From the NCBI GenBank assembly GCA_946407975.1, contig CAMJQC010000004.1, forward strand, positions 1 to 64,000: a DNA stretch of 64,000 nt, written 5' to 3'. Position 1 is the first letter of the stretch; every line of letters starts with the position of its first letter. The position numbers and the translations under genes are program-made. The notes beneath the pieces are model-generated. The model did no database searches and had not been told where the DNA came from. It saw nothing but the letters and a program-made list of their open reading frames with translations. Positions 15,848-24,548 of this stretch are shown one piece after another. This DNA comes from an uncultured Bacteroidales bacterium (GTDB lineage: Bacteria; Bacteroidota; Bacteroidia; Bacteroidales; F082).

Positions 15848-17468
15848 ACATATTGTAGTCCTTGCCGTGTTGTTGCTTTCGGTGCTGAGCCTTACCGCCC
15901 AGACCGATGAGAAACTGATTCGTAAGGGTAATCGGTATTACAAGAGATCCAACTTCAGCGAAGCTGAGGCGAAGTACAAATCCGCCTTGGAGGCAAGGCC
16001 CAATAATGCCAAGGCGCAGTTCAATATAGGCGATGCGCTGTTCTCACAAGGCAATTACGATGATGCGTATGCCGCTTTTCAGAAGGTGCTCGATATGACG
16101 CCCGACGCCAAGTTGAAATCCGACGCCGTGTATAATATGGGGAATTGCCTTTTGGCTCAGGATAAGTATTACGATGCATTCAATATATATAAGGTGTCGT
16201 TGAAACTGAATCCCGAGCAAGAGAATGCGTTGTATAATCTGGAGTTTTGCCGCGCCCATCTGGTGAAGAGCAGAATCATCGTAGACAATAAGGTTCAGCA
16301 TGGCAGGGTAGAAGCGAGCGAGCAAGTCGCCTTCAACGGACAGAGAGTCATGCTCACGTCGAAAGCGGATCCCACTTATGCATTGTCACAATACGTTGTG
16401 ACAAAGGCGGATAATCCTGAAGTGAAGGTCCAAGTGAGTGGCAACAGTTTCATCATGCCGAAGTTTGATGTCGTGGTCTCGGCGGAATTCAGCCAGGCAC
16501 ACAAGGTTGAAGTGGAGCAAGACATCCTTCATGGCACCATCAGCACCGACAAGCAAATGGCAGTGCCCAACCAGCAGGTGAAACTCTCGTCGCGACCTGA
16601 TCCAGGCTATATGGTGGAACGTTATACTGTGTATAAGACAGGTAGTCGCAACGACACGATCCAGGTTAACGACACTGTTTTCCAGATGCCTGATTTCGAT
16701 GTTACGGTGACGGCCAAGTTCCGTACGGCTTTGCACGTCAGCATTGATTCGACGGAACATGGCAGGATTTCTGCTACCGACACACTCGCCATTCCGGGTC
16801 AAAACATCGGTTTGATAGTCAAGCCTGAAAAGGGTTATGAACTTGAAGACGTGTCGATTGTGAACGTGAACGATCTATCGGAATCAGCTCCTGTTTCGGA
16901 TGATAACATTTTCCAGATGCTGAACTCTGACGTCCGTGTTAAGGCCAGTTTCGTAGAGACCGATGATTATTTCCAAATCGTTGCGGATACTATGATCGAA
17001 GGCGGCCATGTGATGCCTGAAATGGAGCAAGCCACACGTCGTGAAACGGTCGCTTTACGTAATGAACCAGAACCTGGATATCAGTTCAAGGAGTATGTCA
17101 TCCACATGGAAGGCGACACCGCTGTCAAGGTACAGCCTTTGGGCAACTTCTTCACCATGCCCGACTTCAATGTTGTGGTCTCAGCCGTGTTTGAGAAGCA
17201 AGAAGGCCAGGATCAGCAGCAAGACCAGCAGCAACAAGACCAACAGCAAGATCAGCAGGAGGATCAGCAACAACAGCAAGACCAGCAGGATCAACAGCAA
17301 AACCAGCAACAGAATCAGCAGCAACAGCAGCAGAATCAGGAGATGTCGAAGGAGGATGCGCAGCGTATGCTGGATGCCTTGGAAAACCAAGAAAAGAAGA
17401 CCATGGAAAAGGTCAACGAACAGAAAGTCAGGACACAGCCTAAGAAGCATAGCGACAAGGACTGGTAG
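15831..17468 (+). CDS. batC: BatC with four inserted beta-repeat modules (TPR + InlB-like repeats + Gln-rich linker)
   Basis: A 545-residue exported protein. Signal peptide 1-23 (ends LTAQ). Tetratricopeptide repeats cover about 26-145 (KGNRYYKRSNFSEAEAKY, YNMGNCLLAQDKYYDAFNIY). Four modules of about 75 residues follow (about 147-449), each with HG-I/V, a PGY-type turn and an MPDFDV-V-A-F end, resembling divergent InlB B-repeats. Then come a Gln/Asp tract (about 450-505) and a C-terminal segment EDAQRMLDALENQEKKTMEKV ending in KDW. TPR, Q-rich tract and the terminal segment are standard BatC; the beta modules are not part of the roughly 250-residue BatC I know from Bacteroides. The start at 15831 gives a clean signal peptide and overlaps batB by 17 bp. 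Confidence 0.85.
   Translation: MKTINKHIVVLAVLLLSVLSLTAQTDEKLIRKGNRYYKRSNFSEAEAKYKSALEARPNNAKAQFNIGDALFSQGNYDDAYAAFQKVLDMTPDAKLKSDAVYNMGNCLLAQDKYYDAFNIYKVSLKLNPEQENALYNLEFCRAHLVKSRIIVDNKVQHGRVEASEQVAFNGQRVMLTSKADPTYALSQYVVTKADNPEVKVQVSGNSFIMPKFDVVVSAEFSQAHKVEVEQDILHGTISTDKQMAVPNQQVKLSSRPDPGYMVERYTVYKTGSRNDTIQVNDTVFQMPDFDVTVTAKFRTALHVSIDSTEHGRISATDTLAIPGQNIGLIVKPEKGYELEDVSIVNVNDLSESAPVSDDNIFQMLNSDVRVKASFVETDDYFQIVADTMIEGGHVMPEMEQATRRETVALRNEPEPGYQFKEYVIHMEGDTAVKVQPLGNFFTMPDFNVVVSAVFEKQEGQDQQQDQQQQDQQQDQQEDQQQQQDQQDQQQNQQQNQQQQQQNQEMSKEDAQRMLDALENQEKKTMEKVNEQKVRTQPKKHSDKDW
17200..17345 (+). repeat. batC: Low-complexity CAG/CAA/GAC tract encoding the BatC Gln/Asp linker
   Basis: About 145 bp made almost entirely of CAG, CAA, GAC, GAT and AAC codons. 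They encode runs of Gln interspersed with Asp, then Asn. The mix of synonymous codons breaks perfect tandem repetition, but many short repeats remain (AGCAGCAACA-type units). Length variation by slippage is plausible. Confidence 0.8.
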
Positions 17469-17521
17469 CCTGTTTATGATGATGAATAATGAGTAATTTT
17501 GCAGCTATAAAAAGAATGTAT

Positions 17522-19396
17522 ATGACAAAGCGAATGATATTAAGACTGCTATTGGCGATAGCAGTGTTCCTGCCTTCTATGATGATGGCGCAAGACATAG
17601 AGCTGAAGGTCTCGGCGCCGAAACAAGTCGTTGTGGGAGAACGCTTCCAGATCGCTTTTGAACTCAATGAGGAAGGGAAGAACTTTAGTGCGCCCTCTTT
17701 CGATAATTTTACGGTGGTAGGAGGTCCTTTCTCGTCATCTAGCTCAAGTTTCCAGATGGTGAACGGCTCTATGTCGCATACGGTCAAAAACACCTACACT
17801 TATGCATTGCAGGCCTATAAAGAAGGCACCTTCAAAATCGGGAGCGCATCGGTCACGGTGAAAGGCGACAAAGTGTCGAGCACCCCGTTCGAAATCAAGG
17901 TGTTGCCCGACGATGGCAGCTCCTCAAGTGGAGGAGCCTCGGCAAGCCAGTCGCCATCGTCTCAACAGCAAAGCAACACGAACGACCCGCAAGTCAGTGG
18001 CAAAGACCTGTTTTTGAAAGTGTCGTCTTCGAAACGCTCCGTTTATCTCGGCGAACAAGTCGTATTGTCCTATAAGCTCTATACCAGAGTTCCCGTACAT
18101 TCCCTTTCGGTCGTCAAGACGCCTTCGTATGGTGGTGCATGGATGAAAGACATCAGTAACGACAATGGCGGTGCCTTGAAGCAGACCTCGGAATATGTCA
18201 ATGGCATCGAATACACCGTTGCCGAACTTCAGAGGCTCGTTTTAGTACCGCAAAAGACAGGGAAACTTGTCATCGATCCTATGACTGTGGAGTGCATCGC
18301 ACAAGTTCAAACGCAAAGTGGTAGCCGTCGCAGCATGGATCCTTTTGACGCTTTCTTCAACGATCCGTTCTTTAACCGAAACATCGTCAACGTCAAGAAA
18401 GAGATCAGTTCCTCTTCGCTTGGCATTGATGTGAAGAGTCTGCCGGAAAATGGCAAGCCAGACAGCTTTGCAGGTGCAGTGGGCAATTACAACTTCAAGT
18501 CGGATGTTGATAAAACCGAGTTGAAGACCAACGAAGCGTTTACCCTGACCTTGACTGTTTCAGGGACGGGCAATGTGGAGTTGCTGGAGATGCCTAAGCC
18601 TGTTTTCCCTCCTGATTTTGAGGCTTATGACCCAAAAATCGTGACCAATGTGGATCCTACCACAACGGGCTTGTCGGGAACGAAAAAAGCGGAGTATCTC
18701 GTCATCCCTCGCCGCGCCGGTGAATTCAGCATTTCCCCCGTTTCATTCTCTTTTTTCAATCCGACTACAGGATCGTATTCCCAGATTCAATCGCCTCAGT
18801 ATAACTTCTCGGTTGAAAAAGGCGAAGGCGGCGATTCGGAAAATGCCATTTATGCCTCTAATCAAGAAGACATCAAGTACTTGGGTAGCGACATCCGTCA
18901 TATCAACACGGGCAATCCTGGATTACGGCAGAGCGGCTCGTCGTTTTTTGGCTCAGTATTATATTTCATCCTTCTTGTCGCCTTGTTGCTTGCTTTCATT
19001 CTTGCGTTAGTTCTTTCCAAGAAACGCGCTGAATATAAGCAGGATGCCGCCAAAGTGCGTAACAAGCAAGCCGACCGTGTGGCACGTGGAAGGTTGAAAA
19101 ACGCCTTGAAATACCTTAAGGCTAACAATCAAAATGCATTTTATGTTGAAATGTCCCAGGCTTTGTGGGGCTATATCTCCGACAAGATGGGCATTGAGCA
19201 ATCGAAACTCTCCATGGATACCGTGAGCGAAGCCTTGAAGTCAAAAGAAGTCCCTGATGACCTGACGCAACAGTTTGTCAATACGTTGAACATGTGTGAA
19301 TTTGCTCGTTTTGCCCCTGGCGATGAAGGCAAGAAGATGGAAGACCTTTATCAGCAAGGCATCGATGTCATTACAAAAGCAGAAAAAGTCTTATAA
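17522..19396 (+). CDS. batD: BatD, large periplasmic/membrane protein of the bat operon
   Basis: A 624-residue BatD-family protein. Signal peptide 1-20 (MTKRMILRLLLAIAVFLPSMMMAQ region), then successive beta-sandwich domains to about residue 470, with the family features VSAPKQVVVGERFQIAFELNEEG near the start, a Ser/Gln-rich linker (about 140-160), and FLKVSSSKRSVYLGEQVVLSYKLY at about 168. One transmembrane helix (LYFILLVALLLAFILALVLS, about 480-500) precedes a cytoplasmic helical tail with YVEMSQALWGYISDKMGIEQSKLS. I chose the ATG at 17522 over one 11 codons upstream for the signal peptide. It lies 53 bp after batC and 19 bp before batE. Confidence 0.93.
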   Translation: MTKRMILRLLLAIAVFLPSMMMAQDIELKVSAPKQVVVGERFQIAFELNEEGKNFSAPSFDNFTVVGGPFSSSSSSFQMVNGSMSHTVKNTYTYALQAYKEGTFKIGSASVTVKGDKVSSTPFEIKVLPDDGSSSSGGASASQSPSSQQQSNTNDPQVSGKDLFLKVSSSKRSVYLGEQVVLSYKLYTRVPVHSLSVVKTPSYGGAWMKDISNDNGGALKQTSEYVNGIEYTVAELQRLVLVPQKTGKLVIDPMTVECIAQVQTQSGSRRSMDPFDAFFNDPFFNRNIVNVKKEISSSSLGIDVKSLPENGKPDSFAGAVGNYNFKSDVDKTELKTNEAFTLTLTVSGTGNVELLEMPKPVFPPDFEAYDPKIVTNVDPTTTGLSGTKKAEYLVIPRRAGEFSISPVSFSFFNPTTGSYSQIQSPQYNFSVEKGEGGDSENAIYASNQEDIKYLGSDIRHINTGNPGLRQSGSSFFGSVLYFILLVALLLAFILALVLSKKRAEYKQDAAKVRNKQADRVARGRLKNALKYLKANNQNAFYVEMSQALWGYISDKMGIEQSKLSMDTVSEALKSKEVPDDLTQQFVNTLNMCEFARFAPGDEGKKMEDLYQQGIDVITKAEKVL

Positions 19397-19415
19397 TCAG
19401 TTAGAAATTACGACT

Positions 19416-20174
19416 ATGAAAAAGATAATCTTATCGGTATGCCTCTTTATTATTGGTATGAGCGCTTTTGCACAACAGGATGCTGAAACGTGGTTTGACC
19501 AGGCCAATGCCGCATATAACGAAGGAAGATACGACACGGCCATGATCCTCTATCAGTCGGTCCTTGACGCTGATGTGGAGTCTGCCTCTCTGTATTGCAA
19601 TATGGGCGATGCACAATACAAGTTGCGCAACTATCCTATGGCTATTTATTACTATGAAAAAGCGTTGAAATTAGATCCTGGTTATGATGACGCAAGACAT
19701 AATCTGAAAATCGCCAATCTGGCCATTGTGGACAAGATAGAGCCGGTCCCACAGTCGTTCATAGCACGTGGATGGGACAAGGTGAAAAACCTTCATGCTA
19801 CGGATGGTTGGGCTGTCTTGTCGCTCGCTTTTTTTGCCCTATTGTTGATTTCACTGTTTGCCTTCTTCCGTTCCCGTCGAATGGGTTTACGTAAAACAGG
19901 CTTTTTCGTGGCGGTTTTGTCTTTGTTGCTTTTTGCTTTCTCTGTCATTTTCGCTTTGCAGTCGCATCACGATCTTCAAAGCCATGGTGCTGGCATTGTG
20001 ATGGCGCCTACTGTTATGGTGAAGAGTTCGCCTAATGAATCCAGTGTGGACCTTTTTGTCCTTCATGAAGGAACTAAAGTCGAAGTGATGGAAGAAAGCG
20101 AATCGTGGCTTAAGATTAAGATTGCCAACGGAAGCGTGGGTTGGATGCCGTCCTCTTCTTTGGCGACGCTGTAA
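19416..20174 (+). CDS. batE: BatE, TPR and SH3-domain membrane protein
   Basis: A 252-residue protein ending the bat operon. Signal peptide 1-19 (ends AFAQ). TPR-like repeats span about 22-95 (WFDQANAAYNEGRYDTAMILYQ, YCNMGDAQYKLRNYPMAIYYYEKALKLDPGY). Two transmembrane helices lie near 128-150 and 160-180. A C-terminal bacterial SH3 domain (about 190-252) carries VKSSPNESS, HEGTKVEV, WLKIKIANGSVGWMP. This order matches BatE of Bacteroidales. The start at 19416 is chosen for the signal peptide; an upstream in-frame ATG lies inside batD. No downstream gene is close enough to be co-transcribed. Confidence 0.92.
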   Translation: MKKIILSVCLFIIGMSAFAQQDAETWFDQANAAYNEGRYDTAMILYQSVLDADVESASLYCNMGDAQYKLRNYPMAIYYYEKALKLDPGYDDARHNLKIANLAIVDKIEPVPQSFIARGWDKVKNLHATDGWAVLSLAFFALLLISLFAFFRSRRMGLRKTGFFVAVLSLLLFAFSVIFALQSHHDLQSHGAGIVMAPTVMVKSSPNESSVDLFVLHEGTKVEVMEESESWLKIKIANGSVGWMPSSSLATL

Positions 20175-20202
20175 CTTTAGATGTACTTATTATTAAAAAA
20201 AT

Positions 20203-20233
20203 GCAACGAAAAAAAAGTTTTTTTTTCGTGCAA
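20203..20233 (+). terminator. Possible AT-rich hairpin terminator after the bat operon
   Basis: CGAAAAAAAA is followed by a complementary T-run and CG (CGA8-GT-T8CG). Flanking GCA/TGC bases could extend the stem with a bulge. The U-rich right arm could act as a terminator. The tight loop makes this tentative. Confidence 0.4.
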
Positions 20234-20259
20234 ATTGTGTTTGCATTTAGATAATGTAT

Positions 20260-20267
20260 TATATTTG
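20260..20267 (+). promoter_or_regulatory. -7 box of the T9SS beta-propeller protein gene
   Basis: TATATTTG, with a TTTG -33 candidate about 19 bases upstream, 58 bases before the ATG at 20326. Confidence 0.65.
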
Positions 20268-20325
20268 CACACTAATTGCATTTTTATAAACAGTTCATTC
20301 GAATAATAATTCAAATTCACATGAT

Positions 20326-23229
20326 ATGAAAAAAAGATTTTTACCTTTCAGTTTATTACTGTTAATCATGGTTTTAGGGCAGTCGATGGCTGTCGCAGAA
20401 AACAACGGACACTATGTTCCGCGTGCAAAAGCAAACAATACTGCTGACTCCTTTATGGGGATGCTCCGCGCCAATCAGCACACTGGCTTGATCGATCCAG
20501 CTTTGGCGATCAAGGCTGCTCAGGCTACGGAATCTAAAGATGAAGGAGACTTATACTGGCTTAGCATGGGCCCCAACAATATGGGTGGTGAAACGAGTGC
20601 TATAGTTTACGACAAGAACTCACGTGTCGTTTATGCCGGTTCTATGGGCGGTGGCGTCTTCAAGACCTACAATGATGGCATTACCTGGCATCAGGTCGGT
20701 GATGCCAACCTCATGGTAAGCTGCATGGCTCAGGATGCCGATGGCACTATCTATGTTGGCACTGGTGACGGTGGCAATGCCGCCACGTACAATGGCCTTA
20801 GTTTGCAAGGCTATGAAAACAGTTTCGTCGGCAAGGGCATTTTCTCATTGAAAAATGATCAGTTGACCCAACTTGTCAACACCAGTCCTGAATCCTTGAA
20901 CGGCGTTTCCTACTGGAGCTACGTTTACGGTATCGCTTTCTCCGGCGATAAGATGATGGTCGCTAACCAAGGTGGTCTGATGTATTCTACCGACAAAGGT
21001 GAAAACTGGAACTTTGCCGTAACTACCGACGGCGAGGAGATTCAAGGCGTTGGCCAGGCTGTGACGACAACAGCTAATGGCACTTTTGTCGCTGCCGTGG
21101 ATGGAAAGCTTTATATCGGTACCCCAGATGCCATGAAGTGCTGCTCTGCAAATTCACAGCAACTTGACGAGGAAGGCAATATCATTGCTATTCCTGCGGC
21201 AGGAGCACTTCTCGATGTTGCCACAGCCCCATCAAATGACAACGTTCTCTATGCTGCTTGCATAGGCACAACTGGTAATCATACTTCCATTTTCGTTTCT
21301 CTTGACAAAGGTAATACCTGGAAGGTCGCCCTCCCGACGGTTACGCCTGCTCAAGGCCATAATGTCTATGGAACCCGCGGTCTTTACAATCACGGCCTTG
21401 CAGTGAATCCTACTGATGACGGTGTGCTTTATGTTATGGGCTATAATCTTTGGAGACTCCAAAGACCAGTAAGCGGTCTGGGTTACTATTACGTACATCA
21501 GCTGTCTGATGGTGGCGTTACTACCATGTATGAAGATACCTATCTGCATGTCGGATTACATTGCATGACTTTCAATCCTAATAATGTTAGAGAATGCTTC
21601 ATTGGTACTGATGGTGGTATTTTTAAAGGCATTTTTGGTTCGGAGCTCACTTTCAAGAATTGCAACAGAAATTATGTCACAGCTAAGGCGATGAACGTCG
21701 CTTTTGCCAATAATCCGACACGTGCGTTGTGTGCCGTGTTAGATCATGGTACGGTTCAAATCGATGGTGATGCAAACCAGAATTCTATGGGAACGGGCTA
21801 TACGATCAATCCGACAGGCATGAATTATGGCATGTTTGAAGATGGCTCTCAACCAGGTCCTAGCGCAATTTCTCTCGTGAAGCCCAATACCGTATTTGTT
21901 ACTTATAAAGGAACCGGTTTTGCCCGTTCAGAAACGAGTGGTGCCGACTGGGTGTCAACCAACTTCACTGAAAACCTCAACTTTTCTTCGTCAGCTTACC
22001 GTAAGCCCCTCTATCTCTACGAAAACTTTGAAGATGATAATAATCCGAATACAGTTTGGGCTTATAACTATGGCATTGAACCTGTTTCCGAAGTTACGGC
22101 TTACAGTGCGGATGGCTATCCCTTCAATGTTGAACTCAGCGCACCTTTAGCTGTTGGCGACTCTGTCGAAGTTCACGATCCCATTAGCTCCAAATTGTAC
22201 CTTGCCGTCAAAGACTATCTGTATATGACTAGAGGAGCACTGCAGTTTGGCCAGGCCCCCACTTGGTACACGCTTTCGAATTCAAGCCTCGGTTTTGCAG
22301 GTGAACCTTTGAGTATCGGCATGTCAAAGGACGGCGATGTTATGTTCGTAGGTTTTATGGAAGGCACTCTCTGCCGCATTGATAATCTGAATACGGTTGT
22401 AAGCGATACTACTGGTACCATTGGCTCTCTCGCTTTCCAGGTTACAACCACCGTTATCGAACTTCCTGTTGAGGGTCAATGCATTACTTCAGTTGCTGTG
22501 GATCCACGCGATGCCAATAAGGTGATTGTGACCCTTGGCAATTATGGTAACGAGACTTATGTGCTGTATTCCACCAATGCTTTGTCAAGTGAACCCACTT
22601 TTGTCTCAAAGCAAGGTAACCTCCAGGAAATGCCGGTGTATTCGTCAGTAATCGAGATGGAATCCGGCCTTGTTATTCTTGGCACGGAACACGGTATCTT
22701 TACAACGGATAACATTACCAGTTCTAATGTCGAATGGACTTATAATGGATCACCGATGGGTGATGTTCCTGTGATGGAATTGAAGCAACAACTCGTATAT
22801 CATCCCGACCAGGTTGTTTATTCCTATATGACCGAAGGCAATGAGACCATTCAAGTTTCTGAAGTCTATCCTGGTGTGAACAACACGGGTATCATCTATG
22901 CTGCTACGTACGGCAAGGGAATCTTCCGTTGCGAGAACTTCAAGCAGTATTCTGGCGATGGCGTCGAGGATAATACTGTTGTTGCCGAGAATTGCGTCAG
23001 CGTTTATCCTAACCCTGTTAAAGATCAAGCTCTTGCAAGCTTCGAAGTGAAGTCACAAAGCAACGTGACCTACCAGATCTATGACATGGCAGGACGCCTG
23101 GTTAAGAATGTTAACCTTGGCTCTTTCTCTGAAGGCAAATATGAAGTCCACATTGATGTGGCTGGCCTCGGCAGCGGCGCCTATGTGCTTCGCCTGAACA
23201 ACGCTACGACTAAGTTCTTGGTCTATTAA
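20326..23229 (+). CDS. T9SS type A cargo: large secreted beta-propeller (BNR/YVTN-type) protein
   Basis: A 967-residue secreted protein. Signal peptide 1-24 (ends AVAE). Most of the chain has recurring propeller-blade motifs of the Asp-box/sialidase-like type: AIVYDKNSRVVYAGSMGGGVFKTYNDGITWHQ, then DGTIYVGTGDGG, STDKGENWNF, SLDKGNTWKV, FIGTDGGIFKG and YAATYGKGIFRCE. No glycosidase catalytic residues are evident. The last 80 or so residues form a type A sorting domain (VSVYPNPVKD, IYDMAGRLVKNV, LGSGAYVLRL) directing export by T9SS and cell-surface attachment or release. It stands alone with its own promoter and a strong terminator. Its ligand or substrate is unknown. Confidence 0.85.
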   Translation: MKKRFLPFSLLLLIMVLGQSMAVAENNGHYVPRAKANNTADSFMGMLRANQHTGLIDPALAIKAAQATESKDEGDLYWLSMGPNNMGGETSAIVYDKNSRVVYAGSMGGGVFKTYNDGITWHQVGDANLMVSCMAQDADGTIYVGTGDGGNAATYNGLSLQGYENSFVGKGIFSLKNDQLTQLVNTSPESLNGVSYWSYVYGIAFSGDKMMVANQGGLMYSTDKGENWNFAVTTDGEEIQGVGQAVTTTANGTFVAAVDGKLYIGTPDAMKCCSANSQQLDEEGNIIAIPAAGALLDVATAPSNDNVLYAACIGTTGNHTSIFVSLDKGNTWKVALPTVTPAQGHNVYGTRGLYNHGLAVNPTDDGVLYVMGYNLWRLQRPVSGLGYYYVHQLSDGGVTTMYEDTYLHVGLHCMTFNPNNVRECFIGTDGGIFKGIFGSELTFKNCNRNYVTAKAMNVAFANNPTRALCAVLDHGTVQIDGDANQNSMGTGYTINPTGMNYGMFEDGSQPGPSAISLVKPNTVFVTYKGTGFARSETSGADWVSTNFTENLNFSSSAYRKPLYLYENFEDDNNPNTVWAYNYGIEPVSEVTAYSADGYPFNVELSAPLAVGDSVEVHDPISSKLYLAVKDYLYMTRGALQFGQAPTWYTLSNSSLGFAGEPLSIGMSKDGDVMFVGFMEGTLCRIDNLNTVVSDTTGTIGSLAFQVTTTVIELPVEGQCITSVAVDPRDANKVIVTLGNYGNETYVLYSTNALSSEPTFVSKQGNLQEMPVYSSVIEMESGLVILGTEHGIFTTDNITSSNVEWTYNGSPMGDVPVMELKQQLVYHPDQVVYSYMTEGNETIQVSEVYPGVNNTGIIYAATYGKGIFRCENFKQYSGDGVEDNTVVAENCVSVYPNPVKDQALASFEVKSQSNVTYQIYDMAGRLVKNVNLGSFSEGKYEVHIDVAGLGSGAYVLRLNNATTKFLVY

Positions 23230-23248
23230 ATCCAGGTAAAAATCTGAA

Positions 23249-23280
23249 AAAAGGAGGACCTGTGGTCCTCCTTTTTTTTA
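23249..23280 (+). terminator. Strong rho-independent terminator after the beta-propeller gene
   Basis: AAGGAGGACC / GGTCCTCCTT perfect 10-bp stem with a 3-base loop (TGT), followed by a run of T. Confidence 0.9.
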
Positions 23281-23502
23281 TGTCCTTATTGCCAGAAGCG
23301 TTTTCGTTTTCGTTGATCGTGCAACTTCCGGCAGTTTTTTGTCGTATGACAGTTGAAGCCATTGATTGCTTGACGTTGGCGGTTCATGTATTTATAGAAC
23401 AATATGGAAGGCCTTGGCCTGGCTGGAATTCGATGTTGAACGGAATCGCGTATTTAAGATGTCGTTATGTTCCGTTTATCAGTTTGAATGAAAAAGGAGA
23501 AG
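23281..23502. other. Intergenic stretch without a convincing gene
   Basis: About 220 bp between a terminator and the 3' end of a convergent minus-strand gene. A plus-strand frame from the ATG at 23346 could encode 56 residues (MTVEAIDCLTLAV, ending LNEKGEVTVC). It has no promoter box, recognisable domain or signal peptide, and the terminator cuts it off from upstream transcription. I see nothing else here. Confidence 0.5.
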
Positions 23503-24291
23503 TTACAGTTTGTTGAATCTGGAACCCCAGTTGTAGGACAGGAACAGCGTGACGAAGACCTTTTGGTTCCGTCTCGAGTCTATTATTGATACGCCTACTG
23601 GGAAGTACTCGGCAACGACGCCGAAATGAATGGCTTGCATCCTGACGCGTGAAGTCCCAATGTCGAAATTGAGGCCTGTTTTAGCATGAATTCCTGGCGA
23701 GAGTCTGATTTCATTCAGACCTTTCGCAAAGGGGGCTCTGCCGACGATACCCATCCATTGCCCGTTGTCATCGAAAGTCTGTTCTTCATAGACTTCTTGA
23801 TAGGAGCCAGAGCTGTCAGGACGGTATATGATGACATAGTAATAATAAGGCTTCATTAAGGCGAGTGTGGCTCCAGCTTCGTAGGTCCAGCGTAGTTCCA
23901 CACCGCCCCAATAGGGCTTGCCGAAGATACGCTTTTCCCATCCATAACCGAAACGGAGAAGAAAGACGCTGTTCAGTTTGCCATATACATACGGCCGTGC
24001 AGACCAACTATAGTTGGTAGCTATTTTTATTTCTTTTAAGTCGTGGAGAGAAGCGAGACTGAATTCCCAATTGGTGGTGCTATAAATGCTTTTTATCCGG
24101 CCGAGCTTGAATCCCGCCCCCAGCCCTTGAGAATGGATTGCGACATGGATGGAATTCTGGCGACTGTAAAGGAGCCGCTCTTCAAGGGGTTTGTCGTCAG
24201 GCCTTTCAACATCTATTTCTTGTGCCAAGGTTAACAAAGGTAAGGCACATATGAACAGGAAAGGGAACAGGCGCAAAAGCGGCTTTTTCAT
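23503..24291 (-). CDS. Exported protein of unknown function, probable outer-membrane beta-barrel
   Basis: A 262-residue protein I cannot name. Residues 1-23 are a signal peptide (ends LTLAQ). The mature chain has alternating hydrophobic/polar strands with many Tyr, Trp and Gly (SIHVAIHSQGLGAGFKLG, WEFSLASLHDLKEIKIA, VFLLRFGYGWEKR, GVELRWTYEAGATLAL, VFVTLFLSYNWGSRF), as expected of a small barrel. There are no cysteines in the mature part and no enzymatic motif. It starts 18 bp after a 43-residue lipoprotein gene on the same strand, so the two are probably co-expressed. It could be a porin-like or envelope biogenesis protein. Confidence 0.65.
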   Translation of the reverse strand: MKKPLLRLFPFLFICALPLLTLAQEIDVERPDDKPLEERLLYSRQNSIHVAIHSQGLGAGFKLGRIKSIYSTTNWEFSLASLHDLKEIKIATNYSWSARPYVYGKLNSVFLLRFGYGWEKRIFGKPYWGGVELRWTYEAGATLALMKPYYYYVIIYRPDSSGSYQEVYEEQTFDDNGQWMGIVGRAPFAKGLNEIRLSPGIHAKTGLNFDIGTSRVRMQAIHFGVVAEYFPVGVSIIDSRRNQKVFVTLFLSYNWGSRFNKL

Positions 24292-24309
24292 GGCATTGCT
24301 GCGCTATGA

Positions 24310-24441
24310 TTAATAGCGTGTCTCTTTTTGGAACTTGCGCGTTTCACCGTAGGCAGGGCAATTGGAGTTTGATTTGCAGGAGGACATGATAATGCCTGCA
24401 ACAAAAGCCGTCAGGAGGACGATGGCAATTCTCTTCTTCAT
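24310..24441 (-). CDS. 43-residue lipoprotein
   Basis: A very short gene, easily missed. MKKRIAIVLLTAFVAGIIMSSC is a lipoprotein signal peptide with lipobox MSSC (Cys22). The mature peptide is only about 22 residues (CKSNSNCPAYGETRKFQKETRY) and has a second cysteine in NCPAYGE. It precedes the exported barrel-like protein by 18 bp. Tiny CPAY-containing lipoproteins recur in Bacteroidales in my recollection, but no function is established. A longer in-frame reading upstream lacks a signal sequence at its start. Confidence 0.7.
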   Translation of the reverse strand: MKKRIAIVLLTAFVAGIIMSSCKSNSNCPAYGETRKFQKETRY

Positions 24442-24548
24442 ATTGAATGGTTTTATTTTGCAAAATAACGTATTTTTATCGGATTTATTACCATCTTTGC
24501 ATAATAATTTAAACGGAAGCAAGGAATTGTCAGACTGCAATTGCTGTA

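Noticed and set aside
17200..17345. Possible CRISPR or tandem-repeat array
   Set aside because: No fixed-length direct repeats with unique spacers; it is a coding low-complexity tract in frame with batC.
17181..17450. Leucine-rich frame antisense to the batC Gln tract that looks like a membrane protein
   Set aside because: It is a by-product of reading CAG/CAA repeats backwards (CTG/TTG), not a gene.
23262..23516. 84-codon plus-strand frame
   Set aside because: It starts inside a rho-independent terminator, has no promoter or recognisable domain, and runs into the 3' end of a convergent gene.
24442..24548. Promoter boxes for the 43-residue lipoprotein and ung
   Set aside because: Candidates differ from TAnnTTTG by one position (TATTTTG one base short; CATCTTTG), so they were not listed as sites.
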